A DNA stretch of 64,000 nt from Mucilaginibacter celer (GTDB lineage: Bacteria; Bacteroidota; Bacteroidia; Sphingobacteriales; Sphingobacteriaceae). Below are positions 52,209-60,579 of the stretch, piece after piece. The position numbers and the translations under genes are program-made. How positions within the stretch are numbered: position 1 is the stretch's first letter; each line of letters opens with the position of its first letter. The stretch covers positions 6,572,001-6,636,000 of the forward strand of contig NZ_CP032869.1 of assembly GCF_003576455.2 (NCBI RefSeq). Reading direction: 5' to 3'. The notes beneath the pieces were generated by a model. That model worked only from the letters and a program-made list of their open reading frames with translations, was not told the DNA's origin and did no database searches.

Positions 52209-53063
52209 TTAATACATCTCTACAAAAGCCTTTAATGCCCTGGTTTGAGGGATGTTTTTACGGTAGATAAGAACTGTTGACATGGTACCCAATTCTTTAT
52301 TTAGCGCATGGGTTTTCAGCTTCCGGCCGGCGTAGTATTGCGTTATCAGTTCGGCGGGGAGGATGCTGATGCCCAGCCCGGCCTCTACAAAATTAATGAT
52401 CCCTTCTAACGAGTTCAGCACAATGCTTTTATATTGAATGATACCTTTGGCGTTAAGCCAGGCTTCCAGCCGGGCACGAAATACACAGCCCTGGTCAAAC
52501 ACAATAATCTTTAGCGGCTGAGCTGTTAGCAACTCCTTAAGCTCCGGGCCTTGCGCGGGGGCCAGGATTACCAGTTGTTCTTCCTTGATATGCAGCTGCT
52601 CCAGTTCGGGCGAATTGATGGGGGCGGATACAAAGGCTGCATCGAGCTTATAATTAATCACATCGCTGATGAGTTCACTCCGCATTTGTGATTTAAACTC
52701 GAGGTCAACATCCGGATAGGCATCCGTAAAACGGCCGAGGATATCAGGTACTTTAAAAGCCATTGTTGTTTCAATACAGCCAATTTTAAGGCTGCCGCTT
52801 ACCTGGCCAAACTTTTTAATGTCTTTTTTGGCCTCCTGCATTAAATGATCAATCTGTTTACTGTATTGCATCAGCGTTTCGCCGGCGCTGGTTAGGGTAA
52901 CTTTTCGTGAGGTGCGGCTAAACAGGTCGGCGCCAAACTCTTCCTCCAGGTTTTTAATCCGCGCCGTAACGTTTGATTGCACGGTGAACATGGCTTCGGC
53001 CGCCTTAGTGAAACTGCCGTTGGCAGCTACTGCCTCAAATATCTTCAGGTCGTTGGTATTCAT
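52209..53063 (-). CDS. LysR-family transcriptional regulator
   Basis: The product is 284 residues: N-terminal winged helix (FEAVAANGSFTKAAEAMFTVQSNVTARIKNLE) and an effector-binding domain (about 90-284). It is divergent from an exported alpha/beta hydrolase, the usual arrangement for LysR control of the neighbour. Palindromic AAATCAT...ATGATTT repeats lie right next to its start codon, so autoregulation is likely. The effector is unknown. Confidence 0.93.
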   Translation of the reverse strand: MNTNDLKIFEAVAANGSFTKAAEAMFTVQSNVTARIKNLEEEFGADLFSRTSRKVTLTSAGETLMQYSKQIDHLMQEAKKDIKKFGQVSGSLKIGCIETTMAFKVPDILGRFTDAYPDVDLEFKSQMRSELISDVINYKLDAAFVSAPINSPELEQLHIKEEQLVILAPAQGPELKELLTAQPLKIIVFDQGCVFRARLEAWLNAKGIIQYKSIVLNSLEGIINFVEAGLGISILPAELITQYYAGRKLKTHALNKELGTMSTVLIYRKNIPQTRALKAFVEMY

Positions 53064-53095
53064 AAATCATTTTTTATGATTTTATAAATCATTAT
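53064..53095. promoter_or_regulatory. Palindromic operator candidate for the LysR regulator
   Basis: AAATCAT (53064-53070) and ATGATTT (53076-53082) form a perfect palindrome around TTTTT, followed by a third half-site AAATCAT at 53086-53092. It begins directly before the LysR start codon and lies in the 89-bp divergent gap. Confidence 0.55.
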
Positions 53096-53152
53096 TAATC
53101 GTTTTAAATAATCAAATATCGATATTAATTTTGATGCATCAAACAACAAAAA

Positions 53153-54124
53153 ATGAAAACTAAAAACCTGATTATAAGTATGCTCGTATTGGCTGCTATA
53201 AGCGGCAGGGCAAATGCTCAATCAAACAAAAACTCAAATTTAAAAACACAAACCATGGAAACTATTCAAGTTCACTTTCGCACCGTTAAAGCCAACGGCT
53301 TAAACGTTTTTTATCGTGAAGCCGGTAGTAAAGATGCACCGACTATATTGTTACTGCATGGTTACCCAACATCATCGCACATGTTCAGGAACCTAATCCC
53401 GGTACTAAGCGAAAAATACCATGTTCTGGCTCCCGACCTGCCCGGCTTCGGCAACACCGAATCGCCCGATCATACCCAGTTTAAATACACTTTTGATAAC
53501 CTGGCCGCAACCATGCAATCGTTTATTGATGAGCTTGGTTTAAAACGCTTTGCCATTTATATTTTTGATTACGGCGCGCCAACCGGTTTGCGTTTAGCTT
53601 TGGCTAATCCCGAAAAAATTACCGGCATCATTTCGCAAAACGGTAATGCTTACGAAGAAGGATTAAGCAGCGGCTGGAACCCAATCCAAAAATATTGGGA
53701 AAATCCAACCCAGGAAAACCGTGACGCGCTAAGGGATTTTGTAAAAGAAAAAATGACTAAGTTCCAGTATTTTGAAGGTGTATCCGATCCGTCATTGATT
53801 GCTCCGGAAGCCTATCAGCTTGATCAGCAAACCCTTGATCGCCCCGGCAATGTTGACATCCAGCTGGATTTGATGTATGATTACCGTACCAATGTTGCCC
53901 TGTACCCTAAATTCCAGGCTTATTTCAGAGAGCACAAACCAAAATTCCTGGCCGTTTGGGGCAACAAAGATCCTTTCTTTTTACCCGCAGGCGCCGAAGC
54001 TTACAAACGCGATAACCCGAATGCCACCGTTAAGTTTTACAACACCGGCCACTTTGCTTTAGAAACGCATGCTAAAGAGATTGGCCAGGATATTCTGAAC
54101 TTTTTGGGCGGATTGCCTAAGTAA
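53153..54124 (+). CDS. Exported alpha/beta hydrolase with Asp nucleophile (dehalogenase/epoxide-hydrolase type)
   Basis: The product is 323 residues with a signal peptide (to about NAQ, residue 24). The oxyanion HGYPTSS motif follows LLLHG. The nucleophile elbow reads IFDYGAP, so Asp replaces Ser, as in haloalkane dehalogenases and epoxide hydrolases. Later acid WGNKDPFF and His TGHFALE complete the triad. It is probably under the control of the divergent LysR gene. Substrate not known. Confidence 0.88.
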   Translation: MKTKNLIISMLVLAAISGRANAQSNKNSNLKTQTMETIQVHFRTVKANGLNVFYREAGSKDAPTILLLHGYPTSSHMFRNLIPVLSEKYHVLAPDLPGFGNTESPDHTQFKYTFDNLAATMQSFIDELGLKRFAIYIFDYGAPTGLRLALANPEKITGIISQNGNAYEEGLSSGWNPIQKYWENPTQENRDALRDFVKEKMTKFQYFEGVSDPSLIAPEAYQLDQQTLDRPGNVDIQLDLMYDYRTNVALYPKFQAYFREHKPKFLAVWGNKDPFFLPAGAEAYKRDNPNATVKFYNTGHFALETHAKEIGQDILNFLGGLPK

Positions 54125-54204
54125 GCCCTCGCAAACCCTCCCCGGTAGGGAGGGCTTAAAAACTTTCTTCGAGTCTCCCCCTCCGGGGGAGATTTAGAGG
54201 GGGC
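54125..54204. terminator. GC-rich palindromic element between convergent genes
   Basis: Hairpins CCCTCCC...GGGAGGG (54136-54154) and TCTCCCCC-TCC-GGGGGAGA (54174-54192) fill the 80-bp gap between the hydrolase and the LysE::Trx gene. They resemble REP-like palindromes that also act as terminators. A related G/C-rich pair is at 58771-58888. Confidence 0.65.
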
Positions 54205-55302
54205 TTATTTCAATTCCCCTTCTTCTGCCAGCAAAACCTCAGCCTTAGTAAACCCCTCCAGCTTCCTTGCCGGCGATCCATCGGCATTAAAAAAGAACAA
54301 AGTAGGCGTTGCTCTGATAGGGTAAACAGCCTGCAGTTTTTTACCATCAGGGCTATCAATATCTATAGCCACATTTACCACCTTAGCATTATAAACATCA
54401 CCCAATTCTTTTTTAATCAATACCTCCTGCTCCATTTGCTTACAGGTTGGGCACCACGATGCATGAGCAAAAACAAATAGCGGTTTCTTTTCGGCTTTGG
54501 CCAAAGCCTGTGCATCGGCAAGCGAAACGGTTTTAAAATTGATACCCTGTTGCGAGTTTAATTTCGGTTTAAACTTTTGTGTGCATGAAGCAAGTGCTAT
54601 GCCTGCTGTAATTACAAACACCAATAATATTTGAGCTGATTTTTTCATTTGATTTTTATTGATAAGTAGTTGTGCCGCAATAAGCTTATAGGCCTGCACA
54701 AGGCCGGTTAGTAACAGGGTTAAACCCAAAATCCAATTAATGAGGTTGTGTTGCGCTTTAAGCAAATCCATCAAATAATTACCCGCAACGCCGTAAATAA
54801 TAAACGACAGTAGAGTACCGGTACCAATGGCTATAATAAAAATGTTATAAGCCCGTGTTTCGCTGCTTAAAACACCACGGCTTTTTAATACCGCTGTCCA
54901 ACCCATCCAAAAAGGCAGGTGCAGCGGGTTGAGGATGCTTAACAGTAAACCCGAATAAAAAGGGTTCATGCCAACAAAAGGCAACACATCCTGAAAATTG
55001 CGCATGTGGAAAGCTGCCTCGAGCGTTTTATAAGCCAGTACCAGTATCGCAACACAAAAAACGATGCTCAGTAATTTGAATAGCTTTTTTAAACGTACCA
55101 GTTGATCAAGCACCACCAGGGCAATGCGTACAATAACCACCTCAACCAAAATGGCGGCAAGGCCAAACCAGGCAGCGCCGGCAAAATCATTGTTAAGCGC
55201 AAAATTGGCTACGCTGGTATTAAGCGTGCCAATGGGCAGCGCTCCAACAAAACTGATGCTGAAGGCCACCCAAAATAGTTTCAATTGTTTCGACATGCTC
55301 AT
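54205..55302 (-). CDS. LysE-type exporter fused to a thioredoxin-domain lipoprotein
   Basis: The product is 365 residues. Residues 1-212 are a LysE-like transporter with about six spans (SFVGALPIGTLNTSVANFAL; LLLSILNPLHLPFWMGW). Residues 219-365 look like a separate thioredoxin lipoprotein: Met219 starts a signal (MKKSAQILLVFVITAGIA, lipobox ALASC), then a Trx fold with CPTC (SWCPTCKQM) and cis-Pro (ATPTLFFF). A spacer AATAAAAATCAA precedes Met219, as if it once had its own start. It overlaps the upstream stop by 4 bp (ATGA). The transporter half has a single Cys, so it is not DsbD-like. Confidence 0.83.
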   Translation of the reverse strand: MSMSKQLKLFWVAFSISFVGALPIGTLNTSVANFALNNDFAGAAWFGLAAILVEVVIVRIALVVLDQLVRLKKLFKLLSIVFCVAILVLAYKTLEAAFHMRNFQDVLPFVGMNPFYSGLLLSILNPLHLPFWMGWTAVLKSRGVLSSETRAYNIFIIAIGTGTLLSFIIYGVAGNYLMDLLKAQHNLINWILGLTLLLTGLVQAYKLIAAQLLINKNQMKKSAQILLVFVITAGIALASCTQKFKPKLNSQQGINFKTVSLADAQALAKAEKKPLFVFAHASWCPTCKQMEQEVLIKKELGDVYNAKVVNVAIDIDSPDGKKLQAVYPIRATPTLFFFNADGSPARKLEGFTKAEVLLAEEGELK

Positions 55303-57086
55303 GATACCAGTTTTGTGTATTCGGCGTGATTTTTCAGCATGGTCATGCCTTCTTTATAAGTCATGTAGCTGATGCCTTTTTGTTGTTTATTTAGTTTGCT
55401 TACGCGATAAAGCAGCCGCCAATGCCTCATAATCTCACCCCAGGCAAAAAGCAGGGAGTGATTGGGATCATAAATATGTGTTGGTTCGCTGCCCGCGCCG
55501 TTAAGCTCGATGATGGAAATATTTTCACCGCGGCTCAGCTCATCCCAGGTATTGTACATTACATCTAAACGGCCAAAATAAAATTCGGGCACCTGGCGGC
55601 AAATTTCATCTATAGCCTGGGTAAGCTGCGGCGTTATCAGATAACTCAGGTCGATAAATTTTGCGCCACGGGCGTGGTTTCCATAAGGCACCAATGTTTT
55701 TACTTCGCCGGCAGGCAAAACCTGTGTCAATTTATCGCCATAAGCGCCGATTAATGCGGGCAATTGCAGCAGGTAGCGGGGCTCCCTGTCAATTAATTGC
55801 AGCATGGTGCTTTTTCCGTCTCCGGTTATTGCTAAAAACTCTTTGCCTACAATACCGGTTACACGGCCTTTAGCCTCGCCGGGCAGGCGGTAATAAAAGA
55901 TACCCACCTCGTTCCTGTAGTCAACATATTGCTGCACCAGGAAATCAACCCTGATCTGGTGCGTATATTCCCATAATCCAGCCTGATCATGCACCAGTTT
56001 CACCTGTACGCCCTTGCCGCCAATATCTGGCTTGGCAATGAGGGGGTAACTGAAATCACCTGCTGTTATACTCTGTACGATCTGCTGAAAATCTGTTCCG
56101 GCTTTAAAGTACCTGGTTTTAGGATAATATTTTTGAGGGATGAGATCATAGATCCGTGCCTTGCTTTCCAGCGTGAAACCGCCATTTTCGATAAGTGGAT
56201 TAGCAGCGTTGAAAAAGAAAAACGAACGTGCTTTAAAACTCAGCCAAAACCAATAAAACATCACTGGGGTATACACGGCATTCATCGACCAGTATTCCCA
56301 GTTGAAAAGCCTGATCAGGAAAGTTCTCAGTTTCCAGAAGCGGGGTAAAGCCACCGGGTCGTCATCAACGCTATCATGTACAATAGGCAGGACATTTATA
56401 TGCTCGTTCCCATCGCGTAAGTCATGATACGTCATGGTGAGGTTTTGCGGACCAACGTTAATATTAGTAATGCTTACGGTTTTCATTTTACCGCCGCGAT
56501 TAATTACCAGGGCATCGTCGGCATCGCCCTGGCCGGCATGGTGATGAAAGTGCATAATATCGCCAATTCCGTTTTCCGGTTCGGCAGCTTTCCAATCGTT
56601 AAACCATTTAAGCCTTTTAGCAGCCGCGTTTTCATTATATAATGTGGCCGACGACCAGATGTAGGCTTCCCTTGTATCCAACGGTTTAATATATTTACGC
56701 TCCCCATCCCAACGGCATTCATATAACATACTACCCGCGTAAAGCACTAAGGTGAACGGCTCAACACCCTCCAGATCATTATCCTTATAGGCGGAGTAAG
56801 GATCTTCGGCATTGATAAGCTCCATCAATACCAATCCCCGGCTTGTTTTATAAGGCGGCATGGCGGTGTGCTTTACAAAGGCACCGTTCAGCAATACCAC
56901 CACATCGCCGTTGTTTTTGGCAGCTATCCAGCTTCCGTTCCTGTCGGCATCTTTGGGATACAATAGCGTATGCCTTTCGCCCTTGTATAAGCGTGGCACT
57001 ATAGCCTGGCCGCGATTAACATTTTCATCGCGGTTGGAGGTGAGCTGGAACCCGTTTTTTGTGGGGAGATAAGTTACTGTGCACAT
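55299..57086 (-). CDS. Fusion of an NRDE (TANGO2-like) domain and an ATP-grasp ligase domain
   Basis: The product is 595 residues. Residues 1-245 are an NRDE/TANGO2 domain: it starts MCTVTYLP (Cys2, a possible N-terminal nucleophile), carries FQLTSNRDE, and ends near TNINV. Residues 260-595 are an ATP-grasp domain of the D-Ala-D-Ala-ligase-like kind: NPLIENGGFTLESK, KPDIGGKGVQVKLV, the metal site FGRLDVMY and IIELNGAGSEP. ATP-grasp enzymes form amide or peptide bonds. The two enzymes in one chain suggest a coupled ligation/hydrolysis pathway. It overlaps DinB by 13 bp and the next gene by 4 bp. Confidence 0.85.
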   Translation of the reverse strand: MCTVTYLPTKNGFQLTSNRDENVNRGQAIVPRLYKGERHTLLYPKDADRNGSWIAAKNNGDVVVLLNGAFVKHTAMPPYKTSRGLVLMELINAEDPYSAYKDNDLEGVEPFTLVLYAGSMLYECRWDGERKYIKPLDTREAYIWSSATLYNENAAAKRLKWFNDWKAAEPENGIGDIMHFHHHAGQGDADDALVINRGGKMKTVSITNINVGPQNLTMTYHDLRDGNEHINVLPIVHDSVDDDPVALPRFWKLRTFLIRLFNWEYWSMNAVYTPVMFYWFWLSFKARSFFFFNAANPLIENGGFTLESKARIYDLIPQKYYPKTRYFKAGTDFQQIVQSITAGDFSYPLIAKPDIGGKGVQVKLVHDQAGLWEYTHQIRVDFLVQQYVDYRNEVGIFYYRLPGEAKGRVTGIVGKEFLAITGDGKSTMLQLIDREPRYLLQLPALIGAYGDKLTQVLPAGEVKTLVPYGNHARGAKFIDLSYLITPQLTQAIDEICRQVPEFYFGRLDVMYNTWDELSRGENISIIELNGAGSEPTHIYDPNHSLLFAWGEIMRHWRLLYRVSKLNKQQKGISYMTYKEGMTMLKNHAEYTKLVS

Positions 57087-57574
57087 GAGTTACGGTACTT
57101 AAGTGTTGATGCGGCAACACCAAACTCTTGGGGAATAGCAACCTGCGAGATTGCATTTACCCCTATCCTGATCAGGGCCATGTGGTGTACGGTGTGTTCC
57201 AGGTTATAAACCAGTTCGCGGTAATAATTTGAAAATACCTGCGCCTGGTGATCGGCTCCTTCGCCATATTCGGCTTGCAGCAGCAGTTCTTTATCGGGTT
57301 TTTCAATCGCGTTTTTTATCTGGTTGATAGTGCTGATGGCAAAATCCTTATCGGCCTCTATGGCCTTGTTGCGGATGCGTTTATCATAATCAACCATTCC
57401 GCTTTCGTAGCCTTTGTTCAGCTCAACAAAAAACTCCAAAATGTGGCGGGTATGCTGGCCGATGCTTGATTGCGATAAAACTTTAACAGGCTCAGTATAT
57501 TGGGCTGGATTTAATTCGTCGATAACATATTGTAATTGCTCCAACAGGTTGGAGATTGGTTCTTTTAATTGCAT
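57074..57574 (-). CDS. DinB/YfiT-like metalloenzyme
   Basis: The start at 57574 (MQLKEPISNLLEQLQ) gives 166 residues; the frame upstream runs into the DoxX gene. It is an all-helical four-helix bundle with the DinB-like metal-site pattern: SIGQHTRHILEFF and TVHHMALIRIG supply the His residues. The family includes bacillithiol-S-transferase-like enzymes and uncharacterised ones. It overlaps the fusion gene downstream, so co-translation is expected. Confidence 0.85.
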   Translation of the reverse strand: MQLKEPISNLLEQLQYVIDELNPAQYTEPVKVLSQSSIGQHTRHILEFFVELNKGYESGMVDYDKRIRNKAIEADKDFAISTINQIKNAIEKPDKELLLQAEYGEGADHQAQVFSNYYRELVYNLEHTVHHMALIRIGVNAISQVAIPQEFGVAASTLKYRNSCAQ

Positions 57575-57599
57575 GATGATATGTTGTTTGTGGTGGTTT

Positions 57600-58007
57600 T
57601 TATTTTGTTGGGGGAAGAAAAGGTACAAGATTTAATACCTCTTTCCTGAAAATATAAAGCAGTATGGCCGAACTGGTAAACACAACAGCCGCCAGTATAA
57701 AAAGCTGGCCGCCATCGTTCTGCACTACAATACCCAGTTTGGTAAGATGGAAAAACATGGCACCGGCCATTAAACCAACGGCTATTAAAGCGCCGATACC
57801 GGTGGTACGCGGAATAATAATGAGTATAGCGGCAATCAATTCCATGCTGCCGATGCCTATCCGGCCCCAGGGCTCCATGCCCAGTTTGGTAAATATGTAA
57901 ACCGACTCGGGCGCGGCGGTAAATTTGAAAAACAAGGTTTGCAGCATAATGATGGCTGCCACAAGGCGTAAAGCCCAAACCAGTATATTAAATTGAGTGT
58001 AAGTCAT
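57600..58007 (-). CDS. DoxX-family membrane protein
   Basis: The product is 135 residues with four spans; LVAAIIMLQTLFFKFTAAPE and GSMELIAAILIIIPRTTGIGAL are typical of DoxX. Relatives work in quinone-linked sulfur or thiol redox and in protection against oxidative stress. It is 25 bp upstream of DinB on the same strand. Confidence 0.88.
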   Translation of the reverse strand: MTYTQFNILVWALRLVAAIIMLQTLFFKFTAAPESVYIFTKLGMEPWGRIGIGSMELIAAILIIIPRTTGIGALIAVGLMAGAMFFHLTKLGIVVQNDGGQLFILAAVVFTSSAILLYIFRKEVLNLVPFLPPTK

Positions 58008-58045
58008 GATGAGTGTTGTGAGGGTGATTGTTGTTGATGTGTGAT

Positions 58046-58729
58046 TTATAGCAGCATAGTTTCTACCTGTTTCCGGCTCACTTTAATTGCCGCTGCAGCA
58101 ATATCTTCTGCAACTTCTACCTTGCTTTTTAGCGGGAAGGCCTGGAACAGGAAATCGCGGTTAATGATGGTGATCTTGTTGGTATCGTGGCCAAAAGTTG
58201 CGCCTTCGTCCTGTACCGAGTTCAGCACTACCAGGTCGAGGTTTTTGGTGTAGAGTTTTTTGAGGGCGTTTTGTTCTTCGTCGTTGGTTTCGAGGGCAAA
58301 ACCTATCGAAACCTGGCCAGGCATTTTTACCTTACCAAATTCGGCGGCTATGTCCACGTTTTTAACCATTTGCAGGCTAAACTCATGTGCCGATTTTTTC
58401 ATTTTTTGGCTGAGGATCTGTGCCGGTTTATAATCTGCTACGGCAGCTGCAAAAACAGCTATTTGTAATGATGGAAAATATTTTTGGCAGGCAGCATACA
58501 TTTCATCGGCCGAGTTAACCGGGATTACCGTAAGGTTTGGGTGAGTTAAACTGATGTTTACGGGCCCCGAAACCAATATCACCCTAAAACTCTTGCTTAA
58601 AAAGGCCGAAGCAATGGCATATCCCATTTTTCCCGATGAATGATTACTGATAAAACGCACCGGATCGATAGCCTCGCGGGTAGGGCCGGCGGTAATGAGT
58701 ACAGTGGGTTGATTGATTGTTGTGTTCAT
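58046..58729 (-). CDS. coaB: Stand-alone phosphopantothenate-cysteine ligase (CoaB) domain
   Basis: The product is 227 residues and matches only the C-terminal half of bifunctional CoaBC: TAGPTREAIDPVRFISNHSSGKMG (Rossmann start and Asn), AAAVADYKP, QKMKKS (Lys) and GFALETND. CoaB joins 4'-phosphopantothenate to cysteine using CTP. The flavin-binding CoaC half is missing. A full CoaBC may exist elsewhere in the genome. Alternatively this copy serves the neighbouring thiol-themed genes; that is inference. Confidence 0.85.
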   Translation of the reverse strand: MNTTINQPTVLITAGPTREAIDPVRFISNHSSGKMGYAIASAFLSKSFRVILVSGPVNISLTHPNLTVIPVNSADEMYAACQKYFPSLQIAVFAAAVADYKPAQILSQKMKKSAHEFSLQMVKNVDIAAEFGKVKMPGQVSIGFALETNDEEQNALKKLYTKNLDLVVLNSVQDEGATFGHDTNKITIINRDFLFQAFPLKSKVEVAEDIAAAAIKVSRKQVETMLL

Positions 58730-58942
58730 TATGTGGTGGTTTTTTTGTCTTCAAAAGCATGGGGCTGTGCGATTCCCCTCTTGAGAGGGGTGGAGGGGTG
58801 TGTTCCTCTGCGCGAGGTTTATCGCTTGTATAACACACCCCTGCTACCGCTCATTCCTATCGCGCCCCCTCTCAAGAGGGGAACTTAAAAGCCTGGCTCC
58901 TTCAATTGACTGCTATGCTTTCGAGAGGAGATTTGAACAATT
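58730..58942. repeat. GC-rich palindromic repeat between CoaB and YHS genes
   Basis: CCCCTCTTGAGAGGGG (about 58777-58792) is a self-complementary 16-mer. AGGGGTGTGTT (about 58793-58803) pairs with AACACACCCCT (58831-58841), and CCCCTCTCAAGAGGGGA follows near 58866. The outer pieces pair too, so the block folds as one large hairpin. It resembles REP-like elements of Bacteroidota. No gene is seen. Confidence 0.7.
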
Positions 58943-59386
58943 TTACTTCTGCGCCTTCACCTCGGGCCATTTTTCATCGGCCACCTTAATCAGGTTAGCC
59001 TGATCCTTGGTCCACAGTTCTTTAACTTTGTCGTTGTAGTTGAAATAAAGCTTATCGTTAAGCACTGTCCAGGTATCGGTTTGGGTAGGTGCTTTGTGAC
59101 CCTGCGAAGTGCCGTAAGCACAATAACCACCATATTGAGGGGCATATTTTTCAGGATCGGCTTTAAAGGCCTCCAAATTTTCGGCTGTGGAGAAATACCA
59201 GGTAGCATCCTTCCATTTGTACTCAAACTTTTCGGAGCCTTTTACCGGTTTCGACTCTTTGAAAAAAGCAACCGGGTCATATCCTTTGATAGCTTTGCCA
59301 CCGGGTGCAAAAATTTCTGATGATTGAGCTTTAGCCTGGATCACGGTTACAAATGCAAGCGCCGCGATAATTAATAAACGTTTCAT
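58943..59386 (-). CDS. Secreted YHS-domain protein, copy 1
   Basis: The product is 147 residues with a signal peptide (to AKAQ, residue 20). YHS elements are visible: IKGYDPVAFF, WYFSTAENLEAFKADPEKYAPQYGGYCAYG. YHS domains are often linked to metal handling. A similar gene lies upstream (59434-59904), so this is a tandem pair. The mature ends (ANLIKVADEKWPEV) match between the copies. Confidence 0.9.
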   Translation of the reverse strand: MKRLLIIAALAFVTVIQAKAQSSEIFAPGGKAIKGYDPVAFFKESKPVKGSEKFEYKWKDATWYFSTAENLEAFKADPEKYAPQYGGYCAYGTSQGHKAPTQTDTWTVLNDKLYFNYNDKVKELWTKDQANLIKVADEKWPEVKAQK

Positions 59387-59433
59387 GTTTTGTGGTTTTT
59401 AGATTGATTTTATAATTGATGATTGAATGCCGG

Positions 59434-59904
59434 TTAGCGAACAAATTTTACCCAGTTGGCATCTGCCTTGGTTTTCAGGTTAGCCTCGTCTTTGTCCCAC
59501 TTTTTCTTTGTATTATTGAAATACTTGTTGTAGAAGAGGTAAAGTTTCCCATCAAGGAGTTTGAAGGTGGCCGGATCAATCTCAACCTTTTCGCCGGTAG
59601 CCCCCATGGCATATGCGCACCAACCACCGTATTGCGGTTCGTATTTGGATGGGTTGGCTTTAAACAAATCCCTATCCTGTGTGGTGGCAAAATGGTAAGT
59701 TACACCCTCGTTGGTTAAAGTGATGTCTTTTTTACCTTCAACAGCTTTTTGCTGGGTGAAATAAGCTACAGGATCATAACCTTCAATAGCCAGGCCCGAT
59801 TTATCTAAGTTGAATTGTTTTTTGCGGAGATCAGATTGGCCTTGTGCCGATGCAGCTGTAATAGCCAGCGCACTTACCAAAATAAAACTGAATACTTTTT
59901 TCAT
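59434..59904 (-). CDS. Secreted YHS-domain protein, copy 2
   Basis: The product is 156 residues with a signal peptide (to ASAQG). It shares with copy 1 the pattern IEGYDPVAYF, then YHFATTQDRDLFKANPSKYEPQYGGWCAYAMG and EANLKTKADANWVKF. The Cys in GGWCAY is kept in both copies. The gap between the two is 47 bp, so they are probably one operon. Confidence 0.9.
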   Translation of the reverse strand: MKKVFSFILVSALAITAASAQGQSDLRKKQFNLDKSGLAIEGYDPVAYFTQQKAVEGKKDITLTNEGVTYHFATTQDRDLFKANPSKYEPQYGGWCAYAMGATGEKVEIDPATFKLLDGKLYLFYNKYFNNTKKKWDKDEANLKTKADANWVKFVR

Positions 59905-60042
59905 GATTAACTATATGTTTGATTTTACCCCTTTGTCGGGGCAGTTAATCAAACCTTACAGGTAATTTGAAAATTGTTTTTTGGGGAGGGAGTAAAACGC
60001 GCGTTTATTTTAGCTAACGTTTGTTTACAGGCTACTATTAAC

Positions 60043-60072
60043 AAAAAAGCCCCGGATCATTACTCCGGGGCT
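60043..60072 (-). terminator. Intrinsic terminator of the thioredoxin gene
   Basis: AGCCCCGGA (60048-60056) and TCCGGGGCT (60064-60072) pair perfectly; a six-A run at 60043-60048 gives a T-run on the minus strand. It lies 30 bp after the stop. Confidence 0.93.
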
Positions 60073-60101
60073 CATTAACACTATTTTAGATTGAGGCGTT
60101 T

Positions 60102-60398
60102 TTATATAAACTGCTCAACCACCTGCTGCAATTGCCTGGCCTGCACCACACCGCTCTGCCTCCACTTGCTTTGCCCTTTCTGAAATATCATCAATGTGGG
60201 TACGCTTTGTATGCGGTAAGCACTTGCCGCTGCCGGATTTTTATCGATATCTATTTTAATGATCTTCACCTTATCGCCCAGGGCGTTTTTTACGTCGTGC
60301 AGTATGGGCGGCATCATTTTACAAGGCCCGCACCACTCGGCCGAAAAATCAACCAGCACCGGGATCTCTGAAGCTATTATTTCCTGAAAATTTGCCAT
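60102..60398 (-). CDS. trxA: Thioredoxin
   Basis: The product is 98 residues with the active site WCGPC (AEWCGPCKMM, about residues 21-30) and cis-Pro in SVPTLMIFQKG. It reduces disulfides in the cytoplasm. It has its own terminator. Upstream (60399-60465) is a copy of the GATTGCACCGATT-type repeat rather than a recognisable promoter. Confidence 0.96.
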   Translation of the reverse strand: MANFQEIIASEIPVLVDFSAEWCGPCKMMPPILHDVKNALGDKVKIIKIDIDKNPAAASAYRIQSVPTLMIFQKGQSKWRQSGVVQARQLQQVVEQFI

Positions 60399-60465
60399 GA
60401 TATTTTTATTGATTTCTCTGATTTATTTGATTGCACCGATTTTTTGATATAGCACCGATGTATCT
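60399..60465. repeat. Dispersed repeat, GATTGCACCGATT family
   Basis: The plus strand reads TTGATTTCTCTGATTTATTTG, then GATTGCACCGATTTTTTG and GCACCGATG. It is related to the tracts at 3866-3960, 6290-6320 and 48220-48260. It lies directly upstream of the thioredoxin start. Confidence 0.7.
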
Positions 60466-60579
60466 CTGTCTACTATCAAAATTAACCATTAAATTAGGTA
60501 AAAGTTTAATCACAATTGCCGGATGCCTTAAAATGACATTCCGGCTATCAATCACCTTTATTAAATCATAAAACCAGTT

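Noticed and set aside
54205..55302. LysE::Trx as a DsbD/CcdA-type electron conduit
   Set aside because: The membrane part has only one Cys, so it lacks the Cys pair needed for thiol transfer across the membrane.
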